Below, in pieces: positions 34,601-45,766 of a stretch of 64,000 bases of DNA (positions are counted from its first letter, which is position 1; each line of letters opens with the position of its first letter). The DNA is from Strigops habroptila. Its lineage: Eukaryota > Chordata > Aves > Psittaciformes > Psittacidae. The translations under genes were made by a program, and so were the position numbers. The DNA lies in contig NC_044288.2 in assembly GCF_004027225.2 (NCBI RefSeq), positions 18,176,744 through 18,240,743 on the forward strand. The letters are read 5' to 3'. The notes beneath the pieces are model-generated. The model had not been told where the DNA came from. It searched no databases and saw only the letters and a program-made list of their open reading frames with translations.

Positions 34601-37600
34601 ACCCCGGCTGCCACCACGCTGGGCTGGCGGCGGCAGGAGGAGGCAGGGAGAGGGGCAGGGTTCCGGGCTGCTCTGGCCAGGCTGCCCCTCCATTGGCACT
34701 GCGGGACAGTCAAGTGGTGTGAAGAGAGGGGTGCGTGCTATTCCCAGAAAGGAAAGGTCAGGGCACAGCGCTGTGGCAGCAGGAATGGGGCCGGGGGGCT
34801 GTGGTTTCTAGGCATGACTTGTTGATGGCGGCCAGGAGAGACAGAAAGGGGGGAAAGGATTGCTGAAGTGAAGCATGGGGCTCTGCCCAAGTGCTCGCTA
34901 GGGGCACGATGGGCTCTCCCTACCAGTGTGCAAGGCCCCCGTGGATCTTAAAGGGATCCTAAGAGAGGGTGCTGGCATTGCATCGGCTCGAGTTTGGTCT
35001 CAGATGGGCTCATTCCAACCCTTCTTGCTGAGGACAAGCCACTTGGACTTACCTGTTTGGCTGCAGGGTAGGATTTCAGTTTGTTCCAGTGAGATGGCAG
35101 AGCTTTGGGGATTTTACTTTCTGATATAATTTGACAAGCTAAAGGGTTTTAAGAAGGTCAGAGTGATTTCAGGGGTGTTTTCTTTCTCTGCTTAAGAATT
35201 CTCTTTAACACGCAAAACTCAGGAGGGGAAAGATAGTGCTAAACCAGACAGGTCCGACTCTTAAAGCACAGGTTTGGATAACTGCAGCTTGCTGAGGGCC
35301 TGTGTCTGTAAGGAGGCTTTCATTAACCCTGCCATTGCAGTCATAAATACAGTACAGACTGGTGATGAAAAGAGGAGGACTTTAAGGAGAATGGTTGAAA
35401 GGACAGATGGAGGCAACTAAAGAACAGAGGCAAAATGAAATACACCCCAAGAAGAGTGTGAAAAATGGCAAAGAAACAAATGAGATGAGAAATCAGTCGT
35501 AAGAGTGACAATGACTCAAGTACCAGCAGGAAACTCAAGTTGGAAAGCAAGAGGCTGGATCCCATGGGAAAGGAAGGAGAAGGTAGAAAGCGACTGCAGA
35601 AGGAGAAGAAACAGGGCTGGAGAATGCCATGACAGCAGGATTTGCACTTCAGTGTAGGCAGCTGACTGGTGCCTCTTCCCTCCTATATTAGTAGTTTCCT
35701 TGTCTGTTTTCAGCCAGTATGAGCTTGATTTAGTAGATTGAAGCAGCAGGATGAAGGGAGAGCGGACAGTTTCTCAGTGATACAGACTTGCCAGAGAGCA
35801 AGGATGATCATTAGTGAGGCAATGCATGCACAGTGTGTTCCCAGCACCAGGGGAGTTGTCCGAGGCAAGTGGCCAGCCTAATTTATGCTCGTAGGGCCAG
35901 GAAGGTGAGTGTTGTGTTATTTTTAAAGACAGCCTCTTCTGCCTTATGCCATTACCTCCTGCACTGGGTTTCCAGTTTCAGGAAGAACAGGGGACAAACA
36001 ACTCCAACCAAATTAAACATTCTGCTTTTACCAGTAAACGGCATCAAATCTTTTTGTCTCAAATCATTACTCTTCCCTCCTGCCTGACAGAGCCGGTGCT
36101 GGGAGCCCTGGCCTTGCAAGCTGGCACCTCGTGAGGAAGACTGGGGCAGGGAACAGGCAGGCGGTGGGGCAGGTCCTGGCACAGGGCAGTGGGATGATGT
36201 TTAAACATGAATGACCCGAGGGGTGAGCACAGTGAGAGCACATCGTGCCAGGTAGCTTCAGACCTCACCGGGCTGAGCCATGCAGTGGGACTGTGCTAGG
36301 GAACCGGTGACAAACTGGAGCTGGAATATTTCCACCCAAAGCAGAACAAGCACTCAATTCACCGAGAGGGTTAGTGAAAGATAAAGGGAGGTGTTGTTTG
36401 AGCACTCAGAGGGAAAGCAGGCTGCTTGGCGGGCTCTCGTTCCCTTGTCCCCGATGCCTTGTGAAGGGATTGGTTTCTCCTGGGGATGGGAGATGCTGAG
36501 GAAGAGCTGGCTCACTGCAAGCAACTGGTATGCAAGGAAAAGCTCTCTGCATCTGCAAGCTGCAAGTAAGGATTTAAGTGGCCCAAGTTATGTGTTCTGT
36601 CAGTGAGCAGAGCCCTGTCCCTGCCAATGACCAAGTAAATCTGAACAGGGCATTCAGGCCTAACGAAGGGATGTGGAGATGATTTCCACTAGAGGTGAGT
36701 GAAAAAGTGACAACTGAGCTTCCTGTCCAATAAAAATCCAACAAATCCAGGACCTGGGCATCCAACCTGGGTGTCACCTTCTCACTCTGCCAGTCTCACG
36801 GCCAGGGGTCACAAGATAGCAGTATGAATCCAGTCTCCAGTCACGTCCCATCCTAGCCTGACACTGGAGAAGGCACAGAGCATGTCACACCCATGCTGTG
36901 CTGCTCAGGTATTCTCCACTGCCAGCCAAAACTTTCAGCAGGCTCATTACAGCAACTTTATGGCTCCTTCTCACTGCTGGAGTGGGAAGAAAAGCCAGGG
37001 ATTTTGTCATGGGAGGAAACTCTCACTGCAAACCTGAGATGCTCCATAAGCAGATGGATTGTTTCTGTCTTCAGTGTTTATTTTCCTTCAGCGTAGGAAA
37101 AGTGCCACTTCTCGGCTGACAGGGCACTGCAGAGAAGTCTCACACCATGGTGGTGTCCCTGCACAGTGGGAGCAGGAGCAGGGATGTCCCTGGTGTTGTG
37201 CTCCTGATTCCATCATTGCCTGCAGGATTAGACTGTCCTGTGCCCTGGTTTTGGATGGAAGTGTCCCTTCTCTGTGCTGCATATTACAGTCTTGATCCCA
37301 ATATTTCTCTCTCCTGTCTCCTCTTCCAGCCAGTACAAGTGTGGTGACTGATAGACATGAGGTGGCCTACATCTGACCTCAGGTTACCTAACCAAGAGCT
37401 ACTATGGATGGGATGAAATGCTTGTAAGCATCCCCAGAGCACCACAAATCAAATGGCCTAAAAATAGAGTCCCTACCAAAGCATTTCGTTCTGAATAGAA
37501 GACAGCTGGGGTGAGCAGCATCTTGATTTGGAAACCGGGGCAGACATGCTTGGGTAGTGCCTGCTTGTTCTTTAGCTGACGTTAGCTGTGGTTTTCAACT

Positions 37601-39465
37601 TCTGATATGCAGGAGTGCTGAAAGAATTAGGAAGTGTCTTAATAAAGGCATTTTAAAATGTGTTTTCTATTAGGGACCTCCACCTGTAGATGGAGGTACA
37701 CAGAGAAAACCAGTGATGGACAAGAGACGAAGAAAGCCTGGTATCCGTTTCCAAAAACATAGAATTTACCTTAATATACCCTCTATTTCCCTTATTTTCC
37801 ATCCCTCCCCTTTCCTGGTTCTTTCCTAAAGTATCTTCTTCCTCCTCTTCCTTGTAGAAGATGCAAAGACAAGGTCGTGCACTTGGAAAGTCTCTCCCCA
37901 GTCCTTGGCGCAGGACAGGATTGGGTAACGCAGTAAATCCCAATTTCCTCTCAGCCCCCTGGTTCCTTCCCGAGTGGTTGAAGCTTTGTGTAGGGTGATG
38001 ACTGCCTCAAAATGAACAGCAAGCTCACTTCCTTCTGGGAGGCTGCTCTGCAGTGTGCCAAGGCAGGATTGGGAGGGTGTGGAGCAGGCGTTCCTGTCAT
38101 TCGGCAGGCACGCGTGCCTTTTCAGTGAGTGTGGCTGACAGGTACGGAGACAAACCAGGACAGCCGTCTGCCTGCCCCGGCGCAGCCATGGCCTCGGTGA
38201 CAAGCGGGAGATGCAGCCGCAAGGTGCGAGTGGGGAGACAGGGTTTTCTCGGAGGAGAGCCACGGGAAAGGGTTGGGTACCTGTGTGCCACCAGGGATGC
38301 TGCTTCGGCTTTGGCATCAGCATCACTCCCAGAGGTTTTGCTGCTCTTAGTTCGGCTTTATTCTTTGTTTGGCTGTCTTGGGGTATCTCCACAGCAGCTG
38401 TGGTCTGGAAGGGACAGGTCAGAGTAGCTCGCCTCTCCTGGTATGTCCATCGTGAGCACTTGTCAGCGCAGTGAAGGGGCTGCCCTGCTGCAGCCATGCT
38501 ATTTGCAATGCCTGCGGTAACACAAGTGCGTGCCATGTGCTAGTGTCAACGCTGCTTTGCTAAGATGATTTTGCCATGAGCAGCCCCAGAGGACGTGTGG
38601 AGGGGCCTGTAGCTGCGCTGTTCCCCAAGGGAAGTCCAACCTCCTTGCAGGGAGGTGGGAGCCTGGCAGGAATGGGACCAGGCAGGACCCTGACTGTATT
38701 AGGGGTGTAAACCTATCCATGGTCCAGATCTGGAGTGGTCCTGCTGTGCAAGGCATCCTTGGAGTAACACAGAGATGCCCCCAGTCTCCACTGTCCATAG
38801 CTGTCCCTGAAAAGCAGCCTGGATTCTATTGCCACTGAGTAGAGATTGTGCTGTTACTGAAATACATGTGACTCAGTAGTGCCAAAATGTTTGTTCAGGC
38901 TTTGTACGTAACTCCTCAAGACCTCAATCCTCTCTGATGCACAAAGGCTTTTATGTGGGGTGCTTGCTGGGTTGCAGGAAGAAATACGGCATGAAAATAT
39001 CACCCTGTTCCGAAGTGACAAACATCTATGATGCAGGACCCAGATTAGAAACCAAGAGTGCTGAGGTCTGTGCTCTGCTTTAGTGGCTCATCTCACATCA
39101 GTGCCTTGGTGCGCTTGCCTGTAAATGTAGTCTGCCAGGCACATGGTGCCTGGGAGGGCAGCGCCTGCAAGTGGTGTCCAAGAGTTTGGAGAGAATATGC
39201 TTCATATCTGCCAGATATTGTCATTTCTTGGCTTCCACAGCAGGAGTCTGAACCTCAGCCCGACCCAGGTTCACTTATGATGAAAGCCTTTTCTTTCTTT
39301 GCCAGAGTTTACCTAGAGTGCTGTGAGGATGTCTGTAAGATAACCACTGAGCCTTAGCACTGAGAGAGTGAGAATGGGGCTAGATCATTGAAGGATAAGA
39401 GACAACCCTTTGCACCAAGAGGGCAACGTTTGCTAGTAGCATTAGAAAACCATTCTGTGTTATAT
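28691..39465. other. Intergenic DNA downstream of ADRB2
   Basis: Nearly 11 kb without a recognised gene. It includes a GC-rich patch at 34560-34710, a strongly purine-rich plus strand at 35360-35625, an exon-like ATG and donor pair at 38186-38223, and short TATA/GATA microsatellites near 30280-30390. The longest frames (33519-34076, 185 codons; 37826-38536 minus, 236 codons) show no domains or family resemblance, and I regard them as chance. Neither SH3TC2 nor HTR4 coding exons were recognised. Confidence 0.5.
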
Positions 39466-39527
39466 CACAGAATCATAGAATCATAGAATCAACTAGGTTG
39501 GAAAAGGCCTTGAAGATCATCAAGTCC
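39466..39527 (-). mobile_element. CR1 LINE, extreme 3' tail only (minus strand)
   Basis: A 62-bp copy: reverse complement of the CR1 terminal repeat (AGAATCATAGAATCATAGAA), then AACTAGGTTGGAAAAGGCCT and TGAAGATCATCAAGTCC. All of ORF2 is missing. The nine bases GTGTTATAT occur just before it (39457-39465) and just after it (39528-39536), which looks like a target-site duplication. Confidence 0.9.
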
Positions 39528-39536
39528 GTGTTATAT

Positions 39537-42500
39537 TAGTTAGTCTTGAGTGATCCTGCCTAATCTGAAAGTGACTGCCTCCCCTGCTAATGGGACATTT
39601 CCCATTCTCGTTAACCCTAAGTATGAGTTAAATTTCCTTCCTTCAGCTGATGACAAAAAAGGTTGTTTTTGCAGAGAACGTTCTTCTTTTCTCTTCTTGC
39701 ATGATTCACCCAGAGACACCACATTTCTGTGTCAGGGGATACAAGAAGCCAGGCTAAGGAGGCAATTCCATCACTAACATCAATGCAAATTGGGCCAGAG
39801 AAGTCTGCCATGCTAATGGATACTTTTCTGTACACATGCTAATTATAGCATCAGCAAAGCCAGGTCCAAGCTATGGCTTTGCCTGAGGAAATCCCCTGTG
39901 ATTTTAGCTACGAGTTCCAATTACTGTTTGTTACAAGTAAATGACTAATAGAAACTAGACCTGTTAGGTCATCCTGTGCATTTCTGAAGGATTCCTCTGC
40001 TGCAATATAAACACGAGGATGGGTATACTGTGCTCAGAAGTCACTCAAAACGTTTTTCATGCTGTGTTTGCCCTGTGCAGGACAATGGAGTGCCTTTTCC
40101 CTGGACAGAAGAGTCTGGGACACCCCAGAGGCGCAGCATTTCCTATGCCCGTGTCTCCTCTGTTTTACCCCTTTGCACCCAGCTATTCTGTTTTGATCCT
40201 TCTTCCTGAGCTCCCTGTTCAAGGAGGACAGCAGAGGCTTGCTGCTCATCCCATGCCTGTGCCATGCTTCTCACCATCCTCATCCCCATCCACAGCCCCT
40301 ACAAAGGATAGTGATGCAAATAGCAAGCACTTTATTGTTAATTATAGAGACAATTTAGAGTCAAGCGGCTGAGTGATTAAAGGGCTGGCTGGACTGGTTT
40401 TTGAGGCCAGAATAATAGAGCTGAGTATATGCATGCATCTAGCCCTGCTCCACCTTTTTATCTTCCTTACATGGAAGTTGTTAACATTTGACTTCCAGTA
40501 ATTTATGAAAAGCTCAGTTATGATTTCCACACGGATGGATTTCCATGCCACAGAAACCACTCTTTCATTGCACATCACGGGTTCTTTACTGGTCATTTTA
40601 GCATGCAGTTGGAAACTCCTATGATCCTGAGCCCTGCTCTATCCATTCACTGTTGCAATGAGCCCTTGTGTCCTGAGGTCCAGTGTGGAGGAATCAGACA
40701 GTGTTACAGAGCTGATGGTCACTCTATAAGAAGATGGAGACCTTCAGATTTCAATACTGTCATTGCTATGCAACTGGTTTAAAATACAATAAACCTGAAA
40801 GCCCTTCCATATCAAACCATCAGAGGGCTGTAGATGAGCTGCTTGAGCTTTTTGTAAATACCAGGGATGCGATTCCTGCAGAAGCCTCAGGACCATCCAT
40901 TTTTAAATGGGGCTTCAGTTTTCAGCTTCACAGCACAGCCTGTGGTTGCTGCAGGGTCATGATGCTGTGAGGTAAGATCTGACCCTTCCTAAAGAGCAGG
41001 AAAACTGCAGTAGATCAATCACTGAAATGAGAACCTGGTGTCCCTTTAACATTCTGCCCTTGCCATTTCTGCATGTTCCTGGAAAGGTTTTGCTGGGCTC
41101 TCCTTTGTTTAACTTCTGCAAGGGTTGTCTCACTTCCAGCCCCCTCTCTGGGGGCCAGGAGGGCAGGTCTTGCTCTTGTGTTTTGTGAGGCTGAGATTTG
41201 CACTGGGTAGGATGGGTTAGGCAATCCCAGCCTGCCTGGCTGCAAACTCAGCTGAAGACAGAAGTAGCTGCTGCTGACGGAGGGCAAGTGCAGGGGCACT
41301 GGAGGAGGGGGATCATCCATCAAGTGCAGCAGGTTACCACGGCTGAAACCATGAGATCATCAACAAGCCAAGCTCCACCTCGCAGGGAAGTCTTTTTATA
41401 TCTCAGTGGCACATGCCAACCATTTGCTCACTCACTGGAGAAGGTGCTTGCCAGAGAGAAAAGCAGAAAAGCCCCTGAGGGCTGCTGTGGTGCAATCACC
41501 AGCTCCAAGCTGGGCTCTGGGAAAACAGGGCTTCTTGCTGCGGGTGTTTACCCAGGTGCCATGCCTGTTCCACCCATGGATTCCTGGCCGCTGCCTTCAC
41601 GCTGTTTGTGCTGCAGAGCTGGGTGATGCCCGCTGCAGGGCTGTGTTGTGTCTGCCTGTGATCCCATCTCAGTGTTCTCTGGCAGCTCTCACTTTGCTTT
41701 GATGAAGGAAACCAAACTGTAGTGTGAACTCGGCATTTTCCACACAGGTTTAGCCCTATAAACCCTGGGAATATTTATAAGCCCTGGCACAAACCTCTGT
41801 GCTCCACTGTTTGATGTGGATGAGCAGGATAAAGGAAAAAAATTGGACTTACTCTCATCAAGTTACATCTACTCCTGAGTGAATGATTATCTGAGGCAAT
41901 CTTGAAAATGACGCTTAAACTCCAGAGCTGCTTTTGAAAAAGTTACTGGAGATTTTTTGCACAAGAGAGAAATAAAGGATAGCTGAGGCTCCACTTCTCC
42001 CTGCCCACAGAGTTATGTATTTCTAATAGCGTTGTCGCTGATTTAATGGGATGATAGAGCTGTGGGACTTCTCAAGAGCAGTGTTTTCCAAACACCTTCC
42101 CCAGAGACATGTGTGTCCTGCATGTGTCCTGTGGGACAGTCACTGCGCAGCATGGCTATGGAGCAAGCTGGAACAGGGATGGCCATGCTGTTAATGCTCC
42201 TTTAATGTTATTTACATACTGTTAGTCAGAGTCACCGCTGCCACCGGAGGGGAAGGACTCGCTGTCTCCAGATGGTTTCTTTGTGCTGAATCACTTACAT
42301 TTACGTAACTGCCTTTTCCCTAGCGATAGCAAACCAGTCTGCCTCAAGTAAACTTCCAAAACCTGTGGCTTTTCTTCCTTCTTCCTCTTTCATTTGCTTT
42401 CCCCTGCTCTCTTTGCCTGCTCCCTTCTGAGCCATTACCATGCATGACAGTGTCAAGTTTTCCAGCTGCCATACGCTATCCCAAGGGGCACCAACATATC

Positions 42501-43304
42501 TCTTACTTCCCAGTGGCAGCAGCAATACCTTGCCAGGTGAAATGTTGTCAAAATTCAAGGCTCTAAGAAAGAAACCCTGACCTTTATGAGCCCTGTAACC
42601 ACCCCTGAGAAGAGAGAGCGCTTCCTGCACCTCTGCAGCATTAACATCTCACCAGTTTCTCTTTCTACTTTGATTCCCATTCATCAGAGGAGCTTTCTTT
42701 TCTCCCTGTGCACCTACCAGAGCCTGGCTAAAAGGCAGCCTGAGCTGAAAACAAACCTGAGCTGACCTGGGCAGCCCCTGATATATTTCTGTATCTCTGG
42801 GTGCAGTTCCAGCAGGATGGGAGCAGAACAGAAACAGGTGACTTCTTCCTCCTTCCTTCCCAAGCAGTGATGCTTAAAAATACATCACCAAAGCCATGTT
42901 TAGGAGCAGCTGCTTTTGAGCTGCCCCATGGCCTCCATCCTCTTGCCAAATACAAGTTTGTGGAACACAATGGAGTGATCTGAAATGGCAAGAACTGAAT
43001 TTCTCCCATAATCACCTCTCAGCTGCTGCCATGTCCCTCGTCCTCTTTGCCACATCCCAATCCCAAGAAGTGAAGCAGGTGGATAATACACAGTTTTGGA
43101 GAATAAGTTATTCTAAAGGAATAAAAGGGCTTTATTTGAATAAAGAATTTTATATTTGTGGGTGAAATGGCATCTACTATGTCTCTGAGTTTAAACTAGT
43201 ATCCACATTACCTCATTAGTCATGTTAGCCATAAACTAGCACTAGTATTAGCTCACACACTCATCAGGGGATGTCAGAGCTGCGCAGAGTTAACTGAAGA
43301 TGGG
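39537..43304. other. Intergenic DNA, no gene recognised
   Basis: Unique sequence with balanced composition. The frames are short and unremarkable (longest 142 codons at 41198-41626). A good donor-like sequence (GAG/GTAAGA) occurs at 40971-40976 without a convincing acceptor upstream. An AATAAA occurs near 43139. No repeats beyond low-complexity stretches. Confidence 0.45.
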
Positions 43305-43412
43305 AGATTTGGAAACCAGACTTGTGTCACTTGTGGCTCTGTCTTGCTAGGCAGCCTTGGTCAGATCCTAGCTGCTTATCTGCTGAGTGGGAGAGATAAC
43401 ACTTCTTTCCCA
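43305..43412 (+). mobile_element. MIR-type SINE relic (plus strand)
   Basis: The sequence follows the MIR core in the forward direction: TGTGTCACTTGTGGCTCTGT, GGCAGCCTTGGTCAGATCCT, then TTATCTGCTGAGTGGGAGAG and ATAACACTTCTTTCCC. These correspond to the MIR phrases for CCACTTACTAGCTGTGTGACCTTGG and CATCTGTAAAATGGGGATAATA in order and spacing. The divergence is high, as expected for an element that stopped moving before or early in bird evolution. The copy at 12.3 kb lies in the opposite direction. Confidence 0.5.
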
Positions 43413-45692
43413 ACTGCTTCAAGATCAGCAGATGAAACACACTGATTTGAAAATGAGGGAAATACTGCGCTGACGCAAACAGGCAAATGCCTTCCTGTCC
43501 TCCTTCCTGCTGTCACCAGTGGGACCACGCTCCAACATCAGCTGCTGGCCGCACACCATACACCAGGGGCTGCAGGCAGGAGCACCCCTTTCCTTCTCAG
43601 GGAGGGTCATGAGAGCCGTTTCCTCTGTCTGGCCTCACTTCAGATCCTTTCTGTCCTCACATGGGTCAGCGCTCGGCACACGTCACACTCTGGCTTTAGT
43701 TGAGGAAGGAGAAGAGCAGCACACAGGCGGGCTGGGCAGCAGGAGCATTGGAGGTGGGTGGACACAAACCACTGTGTCCTTCCCCTGTGAGGCTCCGCTC
43801 CTTCCCGGCAGGAAAGGAAACCCCAGCGCCGCCAGCTCCGGGTGTACAGGGCAGGCTGCAGTGGCTCAGCAAGGCACAGCAATCAGTAAGTGTGGTGACA
43901 GTGTCTCCCTGCACTCTGCCTAGCCCCTGGGGCTAATGTAGAGTTTGTAGGCTGCCTGAGGATAAGGGACATGGTTGTAAACCATTTCCCACATCTGAGG
44001 CCGTTCCACTCATGCCCTTGGGATCACAGATCATCCGCACTGGAGCCTTGCATGGGAACAGTGCCTGCGAGAGAGGCAGCCACAGAGCTGCACGTGGGAG
44101 ATGGAGGGCGGACGTCCTCTGTGTCTCGCACTCTGTTGCTGCGTCTTTCCTCCAGGAAGAATCTCAAGGGAACCACAGCAGCATCACAAAAGCTCACAGG
44201 AAAGCACAAACAACAGGGATGTTCAGTCTATTTCTGCAGGGGGAGATGCTAATACCCAATTTCACCTGGCTTGAATCCCACTTGTGTCCCCATCCCTTGT
44301 TCAAGACTGACAGCCAGCCATCCTGGAAATGCTTGGTTCAAGGAAGCTGAATTTAGGTGAGAACAACGTGGGTAGGTGTGACTGTGAGTTATGGCTGTAG
44401 GAAATGTACCAGATTCTTCTAAAGAAAGATTCTGTGCTCTGATGAACCAGAGAACAGGAACAGCTGGTTTGGGTGTTTGCCCGTGAATCGGAAGCAGAGA
44501 TCTGGACCCTTTCCCCCATTCCCTTATCTGCAGCTAGCTCACTGGTCTCTGAATCTGTCTCAGTCCCTTTTTACTGGCAATGATATGCTAGGCATGGAAA
44601 AGCTCACTCTTTCCACTTAATTCAGTAAAAAGGAAGCCTTTTACAGGGAAAAGGAGCAGATTTGCTTCTGCTTGTTACCTGTTGGACTCTTGTACCAATA
44701 GAGCGTGGAGGTAGCCTTGAGGAGGGACCCTGTGATGGCTTCCTGCATCTTTGAGGGATGCAGGATGTTTGATGGCTTTGTGATGGCTTCATAATGGCTT
44801 CTGTTAAGCCACCTGGCCTCGACAGTTTTACTCCTAGTTCCCTGGGTTTGCTCTTTCAAATGAGACCTTTAAGAACCATTTAGCGCTGGAGGGTCGTGGT
44901 GGCTGCTGCCATGTCATGGAGTCCCTCAACAGAGCCAAGAAAAATCTAGTTGTGTAAGCATCTCCCCCTTTCACAAGGCAGTATGGAGAGGATATTCTGC
45001 TTTTTGTGGTACAAAACAAAGCACTGGCTGAATGCTCGGTGTGTTACCAGAGAGCTGCCCTGCGACTTTCTAAAATAAAAGTTCTTTTGCGTTTCCCCCT
45101 GGCCCCAGGTTGTCTTGCATAAAACAATTCAACAGACCACCCAAAATCCATTTACAAGGTTTCCCAGAAATCCTCGGAGCATTTGAAGCAGTTGGAGGAA
45201 ATCAGACTTCAGACCTGAATTCCACAAGCCATGACGCTAAGTCTGGAGACGGATTTTCGTTGCTTGAAGCCAAATGTCTCCAAATGTTTCTTTCTTAAAA
45301 TATAAGACTTTTTTTTTCAGTGCGAAGCTGATCCAGGCAAGCGCTGAATAACCTGCTGATGTGCCAATCAGGGTTGGTGAGAGAAGGTTGCTGAGAGCTG
45401 TGCCCTTTGTGACAGGAGAGGAGCTGAAATCCCATACTCATTCTTCGATAGGGTGAGGAGTACAGATCAGATGGAGGATGAGGGTGCTGTTTTGGTATTC
45501 TGTTGTTCCTAGAGGGAGGATGTTCTGCTCACTGTTAAGTTGTTTGGTTTGGTTTTAAGCCTGTATTAGCTGAAACAACTGCATAGGAAACTGGGTGTAA
45601 GCCCAGCTTAAGGACAAATCTACACAATGTTGGCATCACATCAGGAAAAGAAAATTACAGTGTGCCACAAACCAAGACAGAAGCATTGCCTG
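43413..45692. other. Intergenic DNA, no gene recognised
   Basis: No gene supported. At 44731-44805 a TGATGGCTT-like word recurs four times around a short inverted repeat (CCTGCATC ... GATGCAGG, 44741-44763). A T-rich run lies at about 45309. Frames such as 43519-43923 (134 codons) have no recognisable product. Confidence 0.45.
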
Positions 45693-45766
45693 TCCATGGC
45701 AGGGGGTTGGAACTAGATGATCTTAAGTTCCTTTCCAACCCTAACTATTCTATGATTCTATGATTA
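45693..45766 (+). mobile_element. CR1 LINE, extreme 3' tail only (plus strand)
   Basis: The copy reads TCCATGGCAGGGGGTTGGAA, CTAGATGATCTTAAGTTCCT, TTCCAACCCTAACTATTC, then TATGATTCTATGATT, the canonical CR1 3' end with its terminal repeat in the sense direction. It is only about 74 bp long and holds no coding sequence. Confidence 0.92.

Noticed and set aside
37826..38536. 236-codon ORF on the minus strand, the longest outside ADRB2
   Set aside because: No domain, no family resemblance and no codon or amino-acid pattern of a real protein; another frame is open on the opposite strand.
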